Positions 34,994-43,495 of a DNA stretch of 54,957 nucleotides are shown here, piece after piece. The stretch is from Marinilabiliaceae bacterium JC017 (lineage in GTDB: Bacteria; Bacteroidota; Bacteroidia; Bacteroidales; Marinilabiliaceae): positions 1-54,957 of the forward strand of contig RHGE01000042.1 of NCBI GenBank assembly GCA_004296775.1, written 5' to 3'. The notes beneath the pieces were generated by a model, which made no database searches, had not been told where the DNA came from, and worked only from the letters and a program-made list of their open reading frames with translations. Position 1 is the first letter of the stretch, and the number at the start of each line of letters is the position of its first letter. Position numbers and translations under genes: made by a program.

Positions 34994-37174
34994 ATGTGGA
35001 TGATATACCATATTATAAATAGAATCAACCAATGGTTGGATGAGAAGCTTTTTTTTGAAGGAATTGATCCCCGAATCCTAACCCTTAAAAAAGTTGTAAT
35101 CGTAGCCTATATCGCCGCACTGATTCCTGTGATTTTCATGACAGCCCTGGTGTGGCACTTTGACATGAACACCCTATTGCCCTATGGCTTTTACCTCATC
35201 GCTTTTTACACCATCTTCATTCCATTGCTTTTCTTCCTTAAAAGGAAGATTCCAATCACCATTTTCATAGGGATGACATACATTATTGTCGTCACCTTCA
35301 TTTACACGCTAAAACTTGGAGGGCTTACAAACTCCTGCGGCATCTTTTTTGGCAGCCTGGCCACCGTTATCTTTACAGCCATCATCAATGATATTCGTTT
35401 TGCCATCTGGCTCAGCATCATTTATGTGGTTACGATTATTCTTTCCGGTATTCTGCAACCATATTTTCAAATCCCCGCCGACATTCCCCCGGACAAAAAC
35501 GTACTGTTTTTCACCCTGAATACCACCTGGATCTCCATCTATATCATCGCCTTCATCCTGTTTTTTATCCTTGAACAAACAAAAGCAGAAAAAGAAGAAA
35601 CCCGTCGCCTGAAAGAGCAGGATGATGCCAAAACGCAATTATATACCAACATCACCCATGAATTCAGAACGCCACTGACCATTATTCTGGGCATGGTTGA
35701 ACAAATCAGGGAAGATCCCGACAAGTGGATGCATAACGGCTTAAAACGCATCAGCCACAATGGGAAAACCCTGCTGCATTTGGTGAATCAAATGTTGGAA
35801 CTGGCCAAACTAAAAGCAGGTGCCAATCCTGTAAACCTCATCCTTAGCGACATCATCCTCTACCTAAAATATCTCACCGATTCATTTCACGAACTGGCCC
35901 AATCAAAACAAATCACCCTAAAATTCTCATCCCCTCACACCCTCTATTTCATGGATTATGATCCGGATAAGATATTGCACATCGTTTCCAACCTCCTCTC
36001 TAATGCCATAAAATTTACACCCTCGGGTGGTCAAATAGAGGTATCCGCCAAGGCCGCCCCACACGGCCAATCTTCGTTTACCATCTGTATCAACGATAAC
36101 GGAATAGGCATATCAAAGGACAAGCTCTCTCATATCTTCGATCGCTTTTACCAGGTAAATAACAATACCAACCACAAATCTGCCGGTTCCGGATTGGGCC
36201 TGGCCCTCACAAAAGAACTTATAACGCTTCTCGATGGTCACATTGAAGTAAAAAGCGAACCCGGAAAAAGAACGGCATTCACCATTTCCCTGCCCGTCAC
36301 TCAAGAAGCCCCTTTGACCGAGGATTTATCCTTATCACAATTTTCAGAACTCCTTTCTACTTTCACCTCCATTCCTGTCATTGAAAAAACAGCACCCCTC
36401 TGCCATGACAATACTGACCATGCTCCCCCTATCGCTTTAATTGTGGAAGACAACTCCGATGTTATCCATTACCTGACGACCATGCTCGACCAAGACTACC
36501 GAATAATGACCGCCACCAACGGAAAAGAGGGATACAAAATGGCCATTAAGCTCATTCCTGACATCATCATTTGTGATGTAATGATGCCTGTCATGGATGG
36601 CTTTGAAATGCTTTCACAACTAAAAAACGACATCCGTACCAGCCATATCCCCTTTATCTTGCTCACAGCCAAAGCCGATGTACAATCGCGCCTGGAAGGA
36701 CTTGAAAAAGGGGCCGATGCTTATCTGACCAAACCGTTTAACCGGGAAGAATTATTAATCCGGCTCAACAAACTCATTGAACTACGCCATACCCTGAAAG
36801 AGCGATATACCACTCTAACCCCCATACCACCCACTGATAACAAAGCCCTGCAACGGGAAGATTCTTTCATGGAACAGGTACGCACAATTATGGAACAACA
36901 CATGGGTGATGAAGCTTTTGGTATTGATCAAATATGTTCAGAAACAGCCATGAGCCGCGCCCAGCTTTACCGTAAATTCAAAGCCCTGTCCGACAAAACG
37001 GTCGGGGAATACCTTCGCTCCCTGCGGTTGAAAAAGGCTCAGGAACTCCTGAAAAAGACCGACCTTAACATTACCCAGGTGGCCTTTGAAGTTGGATTTA
37101 AAAACCTCTCTCATTTTAGCCATGCCTTTCTGGAGGAATTTGGCTACAACCCCAGCAAAGCGAGGAAAGATTAA
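34994..37174 (+). CDS. Hybrid histidine kinase / response regulator with AraC-type output
   Basis: 726 residues combining a whole two-component system. About six membrane helices (35-195) serve as the sensor; there is no large periplasmic domain, unlike typical Bacteroidota hybrid regulators with beta-propellers. HisKA has H222 in NITHEFRTPL. HATPase has SNLLSNAIKF, DNGIGIS and GSGLGLALTK. A receiver domain at 478-595 has phospho-acceptor D528 in ICDVMMP plus LLTAK and LTKPF. An AraC helix-turn-helix at 625-722 ends in FKNLSHFSHAFLEEFGYNPS. It should sense a membrane or small-molecule signal and switch genes directly. Its position after the cassette makes the cassette a candidate target, which is inference. 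Confidence 0.95.
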   Translation: MWMIYHIINRINQWLDEKLFFEGIDPRILTLKKVVIVAYIAALIPVIFMTALVWHFDMNTLLPYGFYLIAFYTIFIPLLFFLKRKIPITIFIGMTYIIVVTFIYTLKLGGLTNSCGIFFGSLATVIFTAIINDIRFAIWLSIIYVVTIILSGILQPYFQIPADIPPDKNVLFFTLNTTWISIYIIAFILFFILEQTKAEKEETRRLKEQDDAKTQLYTNITHEFRTPLTIILGMVEQIREDPDKWMHNGLKRISHNGKTLLHLVNQMLELAKLKAGANPVNLILSDIILYLKYLTDSFHELAQSKQITLKFSSPHTLYFMDYDPDKILHIVSNLLSNAIKFTPSGGQIEVSAKAAPHGQSSFTICINDNGIGISKDKLSHIFDRFYQVNNNTNHKSAGSGLGLALTKELITLLDGHIEVKSEPGKRTAFTISLPVTQEAPLTEDLSLSQFSELLSTFTSIPVIEKTAPLCHDNTDHAPPIALIVEDNSDVIHYLTTMLDQDYRIMTATNGKEGYKMAIKLIPDIIICDVMMPVMDGFEMLSQLKNDIRTSHIPFILLTAKADVQSRLEGLEKGADAYLTKPFNREELLIRLNKLIELRHTLKERYTTLTPIPPTDNKALQREDSFMEQVRTIMEQHMGDEAFGIDQICSETAMSRAQLYRKFKALSDKTVGEYLRSLRLKKAQELLKKTDLNITQVAFEVGFKNLSHFSHAFLEEFGYNPSKARKD

Positions 37175-37236
37175 TAATTGAGACAAATACCAAAGGATCT
37201 GAGACGTCCACCAAAACTCTGCCAGATTACTTAATC

Positions 37237-37244
37237 TAATTTTG
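37237..37244 (+). promoter_or_regulatory. Predicted -7 element before the TonB-domain gene
   Basis: TAATTTTG matches TAnnTTTG; no clear -33 element. The start site would be near 37251, about 100 bases before the ATG at 37354. Confidence 0.35.
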
Positions 37245-37353
37245 AAAGATGATACCCTGAAGGATACAGGATGCCTTCATTGATGAACCTGTTTGGGAGT
37301 ACAAAGGCACTCCAAACGCATTGAAATCAATTTCAAACCCTAAATGACCTGTT

Positions 37354-38103
37354 ATGAATCGATCTCTGAAATTAGTCTTGGTTTGCTTATTTTTCTCGTT
37401 GATGGCTTTGGGACAAAAAACATTAAAAGAAACCCTGGTTGAACCCCCCAAATTCAATCCGGAAAAAGCAAAAAAAACAGCCACAGTAGAAATCACATCC
37501 CCCATTTGTCTCTACATGGAAGATGAATTAATCTATCCGGAAGAAGCAATAAAACGTGGAGACGAAGGAGTTGTTATCGTTTATTTCACCGTTTTCCCCA
37601 ATGGTTCTGTCGGAAAATTTGAAGTGAAAAACTCGGTAAGCAGGGCATGTGACGAGGCTGTAATCAGTGTTATCAAAACAACTGACGGCAAATGGATTCC
37701 CGGCATGGTTAACAACAAACCCACCGAGATGGAAAAGATGGTGAATGTGGTATTTGATATTCCTGAAAATCCCACTCACAATGAAATGGCTATTAGTTTT
37801 TATCGAACCGGTTTAAGATCTTACTATAAAGGTTGTCAAAAAGAATCCGACCTGATGGTAAATAACTCCCAACGAAAAAGCAGCCGTCATTTCAACAGGG
37901 CTATAAACCATTTTAACAATGCCTTGCAATTTCAGCCTAATGAACCTTCAATCGTATTTGGTCTTGCCAGGACCTACGAAAAGCTGGGACAAAAGGCAAT
38001 GGTAGATGAAAAGCTCGAAGAATTCCTGAATATACTGGCAAATAAACAAATCAGGAATGAATTGACTGATAAAACTGACCTGGCCATCATTACTCCCCGG
38101 TAG
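37354..38103 (+). CDS. Secreted TonB C-terminal-domain protein with TPR
   Basis: 249 residues. The signal peptide (MNRSLKLVLVCLFFSLMALGQ) appears cleavable, so unlike true TonB it is not anchored in the inner membrane. Residues about 50-145 are a TonB C-terminal domain (YPEEAIKRGDEGVVIVYFTVFPNGSV and WIPGMVNNKPTEMEKMVNVVF). The rest contains one or two TPR-like helices (FNRAINHFNNALQFQPNEPSIVFGLARTYEKLG). It cannot drive TonB-dependent transport by itself; it may bind receptor boxes or peptidoglycan-linked proteins in the periplasm. It is a single gene by spacing. Confidence 0.8.
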   Translation: MNRSLKLVLVCLFFSLMALGQKTLKETLVEPPKFNPEKAKKTATVEITSPICLYMEDELIYPEEAIKRGDEGVVIVYFTVFPNGSVGKFEVKNSVSRACDEAVISVIKTTDGKWIPGMVNNKPTEMEKMVNVVFDIPENPTHNEMAISFYRTGLRSYYKGCQKESDLMVNNSQRKSSRHFNRAINHFNNALQFQPNEPSIVFGLARTYEKLGQKAMVDEKLEEFLNILANKQIRNELTDKTDLAIITPR

Positions 38104-38280
38104 TGAACGCTGATTTCCCTGAGAACAGAACCTAATAGTCCTGTTCTCTTGTACCTTATCTTAGTAAGTATATCCAGCCTTTCTTCTTTCATTGTAGCTC
38201 TGATGCTATCATTTCATGGGGTAACCTTTCAGTCTTCTGGGTTCTGCACACAACGTGTTAATAATCCATCCCGATTCTCG

Positions 38281-38452
38281 GAACGGTTATTCACATCAAA
38301 TCCCCGGGAGAGGATTGCCCCAGGGAAATAATTGTTAATAATTCGGTGCGGAGCTCGGGGATAGTGTGAATAACAATAAAAACAACTCTGAAAGGGGGCA
38401 TATGAATCAGCACTTTTAAAAGAATCAATAATTCCCAACCCCTTATTCGCAT
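38281..38452 (+). repeat. Dispersed repeat R2 (uninterrupted copy)
   Basis: It begins GAACGGTTATTCA and ends CCTTATTCGCAT. The left half matches 459-553 (shared GGGGATAGTG and GTTAATAAT), and the right half matches 1050-1127 (AAAAACA, CGAAAG or TGAAAG, CAACCC, TTATTCGCAT). In this copy the halves are continuous. Confidence 0.6.
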
Positions 38453-38549
38453 TTGTTATTCATCCTTTGGTAATCGCAGATGCCCAAATAACAAACAATT
38501 ACTAGTTTAATATCTAAGTCTGTCATTAAGTAGAAGAGTCATAAAGAAT

Positions 38550-38780
38550 AGTATCCGGGAAAAGCCTGGTAGCTATTTCACAACAAAGTTAGTACCTGGA
38601 AAATGCCAGGTACCATTTCTGCAACAAAGTTGGTGCCTGGGAAATGCCAGGTACCATTTCTGCGACAAAGTTGGTGCCTGGGAAAAGCCAGATTGCATTT
38701 CTGCGACAAAGTTGACACCTGGGAAAAGCCAGGTTGCATCTCTGTGACAAAATTGACACCTGGGAAAAGCCAGGTTGCCC
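38550..38780. repeat. Palindromic 41-bp tandem array (about 5.6 units)
   Basis: ACAAAGTT recurs at 38583, 38624, 38665, 38706 and 38747 (ACAAAATT in the last), exactly 41 bp apart, preceded by a partial unit from about 38550. Each unit contains the inverted pair CCTGG and CCAGG around GAAAAG or AAAAT, so the RNA or DNA would form a row of hairpins. Because 41 is not a multiple of three, reading frames through it shift at every unit and are not genes. There are no unique spacers, so it is not a CRISPR array. Confidence 0.9.
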
Positions 38781-39051
38781 TAACCAATACAACTGGCATT
38801 CCAGATGAAAAATACAAATCAAAACTAAATACCTTTGAAATAAAGTTGTTCAAAGGACAAACATTTAATAAGCTCCCGCAAAAAGAATAAACAATAATAC
38901 TCCGTCAATTATTTTTACTTAATACAAAAACACAACCAACACCTCCTAGCAAATTGACTAACATTTATTTGTTTACTACAAAACACATCAACAACAACGA
39001 TCTCCAATAATTTTTAATCATAAATAAGTGATCAATAATCAAATAAATTTA

Positions 39052-39059
39052 TACTTTCG
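39052..39059 (+). promoter_or_regulatory. Possible promoter of the small gene at 39076
   Basis: TACTTTCG is close to TAnnTTTG (one mismatch). A start near 39066 would put the ATG at 39076 ten bases in. No -33 element is clear. Confidence 0.3.
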
Positions 39060-39075
39060 CGACTTTAATTGTGAA

Positions 39076-39198
39076 ATGTTAATTTTAAATAATATTTTCA
39101 TTTTTGATTATCCTAAGAAACAAATTGAGTTTTCAGACAATGAATTATTTTCAAACAGACAACGAAACACTTTTCCATATGGAATCCTAAAATATTAA
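39076..39198 (+). CDS. Possible small protein (40 aa)
   Basis: An ATG-started frame of 40 codons, MLILNNIFIFDYPKK at the N-terminus and FPYGILKY at the end, not recognised. Support is contextual: a near-consensus -7 element ends 16 bp upstream and a strong plus-strand terminator begins 28 bp downstream, with no other plus-strand gene to use it. The region is AT-rich, where short frames also arise by chance. The transcript might instead be a non-coding RNA of about 200 bases. Confidence 0.35.
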   Translation: MLILNNIFIFDYPKKQIEFSDNELFSNRQRNTFPYGILKY

Positions 39199-39226
39199 TC
39201 ACATTTTTTTACGGGGCTATGTTAAT

Positions 39227-39269
39227 AATCCTCCTTTCTTCAGGCTTACAGTGAAAGGAGGATTTTTTT
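39227..39269 (+). terminator. Strong terminator (plus-strand T run)
   Basis: AATCCTCCTTTC (39227-39238) pairs perfectly with GAAAGGAGGATT (39253-39264) over a 14-base loop, followed by T to 39269. The nearest annotated plus-strand gene, at 37354, ends more than 1 kb upstream, so it probably serves the short unit at 39060-39200. It may also act on the minus-strand gene ending at 39328. Confidence 0.85.
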
Positions 39270-39327
39270 ATAAAAAAAGTCCCCACATAGTAGAGACCTT
39301 TAATGCAATCAATATTTATCTTTCAAA

Positions 39328-40512
39328 TTAAAACTCGTATCCCGTCCAGGTAAATGCAGCAGTATTGGCACCACCGGTAGTTACACCTTCTTCAACCGTA
39401 ACATTGGCTTCCCCGGCAGCAGGATGCTTAATTGTTCCGCCTTCCACATTTGTTTTAGCCACAACGGTTGTTGAAGTAAGTGCATCCCCCTTACTATCGG
39501 TAAGGTCAATTAAATCACCAATCACACCCTCTTCCCCAACTGAAAGCAGCAGGTTATTAATGGTAGCACCACTACCACGACGCACTTTAACCATATCTAC
39601 CATTTCAGCTTCTGCATCGTTAACAATGGTCATATCGGTGAATGTTGGGTTGGACACCGGCGTTGCTGCATTGTTTTTGCCATTGCTGTCCCCTTCAAAT
39701 CCACGAGGATCTTCAGTCACATTCAGGAAACCGGCTTCTCTTTTTCCATAACCATTGGTGATGGAACCGGTCCATCCATCGGTCCAGTCGAACATATCGT
39801 CTTTCACATTAACGATAAGTACATTGGTAGCATTTACGGTTCCGCCAAAGAACTCCACACCATCGTCATCCCCGTGCATTACCGCAATGTTATCCACTTT
39901 TGTACCCGAACCAACACCATAGAAGGTGATGCCGTTAAATTCCTGCTCTCCGGAAATACGGGCACCGGTATATTTACAAATCAGGTGACTGAGCTCTCCC
40001 GATGAATCATCATTTTTATCTCCACCATACGTAACACCTGCCACTTCGGCAAGTGCTGTCCCTTCCGCGCCGGCATTGTTGATTTTTGCATAACCGGCAA
40101 GGATTAAACCACCCCAGTCACCGGAACGTGGTACGCCAGCCCCGGAAGTAATCACGATAGGCTCATCTGCTGTTCCTTTGGCATTAATAACAGCCCCCGG
40201 ATGCACGGTCACAAAAACATCAGCTCCGCCAACTTTGGCTTTAATTTCAGTACCTGGTTCAATAACCAGCTCAGCTCCTTTCAAAACATTTAAAGCACCG
40301 GTGAGTAAATAGTCGGTATTGGCTTTCAATGTAACCGTTACCCCACTCTGGATATTACCCTTCAGATCTGCCGGATCAAAATCATCCGGAGCAGTAATTT
40401 CATCATCATACATCGGCTTATTGTTGTTGTTGTCATCATCATCATTACAAGCCGTAAATACTGCTAAAAAAGCAATCATTAAAAAACTTAAAACCTTTGT
40501 TTTCATCTTCAT
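39328..40512 (-). CDS. Beta-helix surface lipoprotein paired with a TonB receptor
   Basis: 394 residues. MKMKTKVLSFLMIAFLAVFTAC is a lipoprotein signal with modified Cys22, followed by an acidic/asparagine linker (NDDDDNNNN). The remainder is a right-handed parallel beta-helix (GALNVLKGAELVIEPGTEIKA, GTADEPIVITSGAGVPRSGDWGGLIL, ITFYGVGSGTKVDNIAVMHG, DDGVEFFGGTVNATNVLIVN). It is 19 bp downstream of a TonB receptor gene and likely acts with it at the cell surface, in the place SusD takes in glycan systems. With PiT and phoRB next door, phosphate or a phosphorylated substrate is the best guess. The specific substrate is not visible. Confidence 0.82.
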   Translation of the reverse strand: MKMKTKVLSFLMIAFLAVFTACNDDDDNNNNKPMYDDEITAPDDFDPADLKGNIQSGVTVTLKANTDYLLTGALNVLKGAELVIEPGTEIKAKVGGADVFVTVHPGAVINAKGTADEPIVITSGAGVPRSGDWGGLILAGYAKINNAGAEGTALAEVAGVTYGGDKNDDSSGELSHLICKYTGARISGEQEFNGITFYGVGSGTKVDNIAVMHGDDDGVEFFGGTVNATNVLIVNVKDDMFDWTDGWTGSITNGYGKREAGFLNVTEDPRGFEGDSNGKNNAATPVSNPTFTDMTIVNDAEAEMVDMVKVRRGSGATINNLLLSVGEEGVIGDLIDLTDSKGDALTSTTVVAKTNVEGGTIKHPAAGEANVTVEEGVTTGGANTAAFTWTGYEF

Positions 40513-40531
40513 CGTAGTTTAAAGAGTATTG

Positions 40532-43255
40532 TTAAAATTTATAAATAATTCCTATAGAAAAGCTGGTTCCGCGTTTGAAGCTATTCACAATCGCTTCATT
40601 GGAGATGCCATGCACTTCCTGAACCAGTTTGTATTCGGGATTTAAAAGATTGGTTGCTGTAAATTTTAATCCGGTATGCTCTCCGATATCACTTTTAAAA
40701 ACAAAATCTAAAGTGGCCAAACCTTTCTCCATCACGTTTTCAACCCCTTCTGTGCCGATAGAGTAAACACGGTCGCTAAAATAATTCATCACCAAAGAAG
40801 TAGTCGTCTTCACCTTTTTCCCCGAGGTGGAATAGGTTAAATCACTGTTTAGCAAGAACGGGGAAGCTCCTTGTAACGCATCTTCCGTATTGGTGAAATT
40901 AGCCGTTGGATCAGACAGGTCCTGCCTGGAATAGAGATAAGAGGCATTGAAACCCATTTGCAATTTGTTCAACCCATTGGGACGGCTATTAACAAGCAAT
41001 TTCTTTCTGAATTCCAGTTCCACACCAGCTACCGCAGCCTGATCACCTGAATTCAGGTAAGATAAGGTACTGGCGGCACTGGCCACGGATGTCCGGTTGA
41101 TGGGATCGTTGATCACTTTATAGAAACCGGCCACGGCTAATACTTCTCCGGGCTTAAAATAACGCTCCCACTTCACATCAAAATTATAATTGGTCGATGG
41201 TTGAAGATCGGGATTCCCGCGGGTTACAAAATCCACATCCTCGTAATCGAACAGAGCCACCTCCTTAAACTGTGGCATGGTATAGGTATTGCTAAAAGCA
41301 AAGCGTACAATACTGTTCTCTTTGAAATCGTACTTAAGGTTTAAACTTGGCAGGATATAGTTCTTATCCAACACGCCATCCCCGGCATTAGGTGCATTTA
41401 TTTTGGTATCCCAGTCGGTATCCTGGTACACCTTATCATACCTCAATCCCAGGTTAGCCGTGAGTTTGTTGTTAAATCCGTAAGCCACATCAAGAATACC
41501 TGAATGAATACTGCGGGTAGCCGAATAGGATTCACCACGAAACGGATTATCGCGCTCCACATTGGCCTCGAGGTAAAAATAGCCATTGTTTAAACCATTT
41601 TGACTGAAGACAGCATCGGGATTAAGGGGATCAATGGCTACCGTCCCCTGCATGTTGTGATTGAATTGAAAATATTCCACATCCCGGGAAGTAAAACGAC
41701 TGTTATACCCAAAGGTAAAAGTACCGGCTTGCTTTTGCTTTAGCGTCTTTCCAAAATCAAGACTAAACAAAGCCCGCCCGGCCACATCGTCCTCCTTTAA
41801 TTCTGAGTAATAACGACTGTTCCTGGTAGGCTCACTGGCTACGGTGTAATTATCTCCTTTTAGAATAAAAAAACTGCTACGCCGATCGGGCTCATTGCCT
41901 TTTATCTTATTATAGGACAATCCCAAATCTGCTTTAACCTTGCCCCAGGTCAGCCTGGAAAGCAACTGATGCACCATCAACACATTTTTGTTTTCCTGTT
42001 GACGACGTGCCAGGATGGATTCATCCGCCTCATCCGACAACTCAGCATCCTGCCCTTCAAACACAGAGACTCGTTGACGATTATTGGCAATAACCATCCC
42101 GTTATAGGACAGGTTATTCATTTTATTTTTCCCAAAACGGTAATTTAAATTGGCCATGCCCAACTGGGATATCTTATAGGTGCTATGTGCAAAATCCTGT
42201 TCGCTGTATACCGCATCTTTGCTGGCACTGGCTTTTTGACCCTCTTTAAACGCATAATCGTTATCAAAGCTACCAATCACAAACAGACTGAGATCGTTCG
42301 CTTTTACTTTCCATGTTTTTCCGCCCAAAACCGAGACGCCCATATTAACCGGTGTATTATGCACCCCATGCATATAGGATTTAGAAAAATCATATTTGGT
42401 AACATCCGTAATGGGATGATTAGGCTCTGATACCTTTCCAAACCAATTGGCCCCATCAACAGCTAAAACATCTTTATTCAGAGTAGAAGTATTCACCCCG
42501 GTTCCAACACTTACTTCGAACAACTGCTCCCCGTTTAACTCTTTGGAAACAATGTCAATGTTAGCTCCTCCTACATCACCGTAAACACTTGAATTGAAAG
42601 TTTTATTCACCCCAATGTTATTAATGATGTCAGCAGAAAAAAGGTCTAATGAAATATTCTTGTATTCAGGATCTTCGGAAGGCAACGGCATTCCGTTCAG
42701 AGTCGTCGAATTATACCGATCGCCTAAACCGCGAACAAATACATTTTTAACCCCTTCCTGTTTAGTAACACCTGATACTTTAGTCAGGGCAGCTTCAGCA
42801 TTGCTCACCCCTTTTCGGGACAGCTCCCGGGCACCAATGGACTCCTTCATCACAATCGCCGACTTCTGCTCCATCAGTAGCATATTCTCCGACTCGCGAT
42901 TGGCTTTGGCTACTACCTGCACCTCTTCAAGATTCATTTCTGCAGTAGTAAGCTGGAAGTTTAACTCCGTTTCACCGGTTCCTTTTACCTCCACGGCTGC
43001 CAAAACCTGAGGTTCATAAGAGATATACTGGCAGCGTATTTTATATATGCCTGGTTCCAGCGGAGACATCTGGTAATCACCCATAAAATCCGTGATGGTT
43101 CCGGTAGTGGTTCCATCAATAACAATGGCTGCACCAACAAGCTCTTCTCCTGTTTTCTTGTCGGTTACTTTTCCTCTCAAAATTCCATTCTGTGCGTATC
43201 CCTGTGTAAGATGTGACAGAACAAGAATCATAATGGCAAAAATCTGTCTCTTCAT
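40532..43255 (-). CDS. TonB-dependent outer-membrane receptor
   Basis: 907 residues from the ATG at 43255, which gives the signal peptide MKRQIFAIMILVLSHLTQG; an ATG six codons earlier weakens it. A carboxypeptidase-regulatory-like domain (about 25-110: GKVTDKKTGEELVGAAIVIDG) precedes the plug (about 130-240: GVSNAEAALTKVSGVTKQEG, VFVRGLGDRYNSTTLNGMPLP) and the beta-barrel, which closes with GTSFSIGIIYKF. There is no STN domain, so no sigma/FecR control. A -7-like element (TACATTTG, minus strand 43291-43284) lies upstream. It is encoded just before the beta-helix lipoprotein and shares the locus with PiT and phoRB, suggesting uptake of a phosphate-containing compound. Confidence 0.93.
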   Translation of the reverse strand: MKRQIFAIMILVLSHLTQGYAQNGILRGKVTDKKTGEELVGAAIVIDGTTTGTITDFMGDYQMSPLEPGIYKIRCQYISYEPQVLAAVEVKGTGETELNFQLTTAEMNLEEVQVVAKANRESENMLLMEQKSAIVMKESIGARELSRKGVSNAEAALTKVSGVTKQEGVKNVFVRGLGDRYNSTTLNGMPLPSEDPEYKNISLDLFSADIINNIGVNKTFNSSVYGDVGGANIDIVSKELNGEQLFEVSVGTGVNTSTLNKDVLAVDGANWFGKVSEPNHPITDVTKYDFSKSYMHGVHNTPVNMGVSVLGGKTWKVKANDLSLFVIGSFDNDYAFKEGQKASASKDAVYSEQDFAHSTYKISQLGMANLNYRFGKNKMNNLSYNGMVIANNRQRVSVFEGQDAELSDEADESILARRQQENKNVLMVHQLLSRLTWGKVKADLGLSYNKIKGNEPDRRSSFFILKGDNYTVASEPTRNSRYYSELKEDDVAGRALFSLDFGKTLKQKQAGTFTFGYNSRFTSRDVEYFQFNHNMQGTVAIDPLNPDAVFSQNGLNNGYFYLEANVERDNPFRGESYSATRSIHSGILDVAYGFNNKLTANLGLRYDKVYQDTDWDTKINAPNAGDGVLDKNYILPSLNLKYDFKENSIVRFAFSNTYTMPQFKEVALFDYEDVDFVTRGNPDLQPSTNYNFDVKWERYFKPGEVLAVAGFYKVINDPINRTSVASAASTLSYLNSGDQAAVAGVELEFRKKLLVNSRPNGLNKLQMGFNASYLYSRQDLSDPTANFTNTEDALQGASPFLLNSDLTYSTSGKKVKTTTSLVMNYFSDRVYSIGTEGVENVMEKGLATLDFVFKSDIGEHTGLKFTATNLLNPEYKLVQEVHGISNEAIVNSFKRGTSFSIGIIYKF

Positions 43256-43413
43256 TGCAACTTCATAATTCATGTTTCGAAAGCAAATGTAGAGTAGTAT
43301 ACAGGGAAGGGTAATAAATGAGAATTAATTCAACATTAAGTATATCTTAAGCTAACAAAGAAGACTAACAATTAAATACCACGCACTTACAAACAGAAAC
43401 CCCCAAATTAAAC

Positions 43414-43433
43414 AACCGACCTAATGGTCGGTT
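43414..43433 (-). terminator. Terminator after the PiT gene
   Basis: AACCGACC (43414-43421) pairs with GGTCGGTT (43426-43433) over TAAT, with T-rich sequence after the stem on the minus strand. It separates the phosphate transporter from the TonB receptor gene. Confidence 0.75.
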
Positions 43434-43495
43434 TTAATATTGCGGTAACCTTCATTTAACAATACCGGAAATAGGGATATGAAGTAAAATTTTCA

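Larger units (their letters stand above)
38104..39075. other. Non-coding region with a dispersed repeat and a minisatellite
   Basis: There is no credible protein gene. 38281-38452 matches 459-553 plus 1050-1127 of this window. 38550-38780 is the palindromic 41-bp array. 38790-39050 is very AT-rich with nothing else that I can name. Confidence 0.5.

Noticed and set aside
38550-38780. CRISPR array
   Set aside because: The 41-bp units follow one another directly with no unique spacers, and no cas genes are present.
38603-38890. Coding frame through the 41-bp array (95 residues)
   Set aside because: The unit length is not a multiple of three, so the open frame is a by-product of low stop content in the repeat; the peptide has no features.
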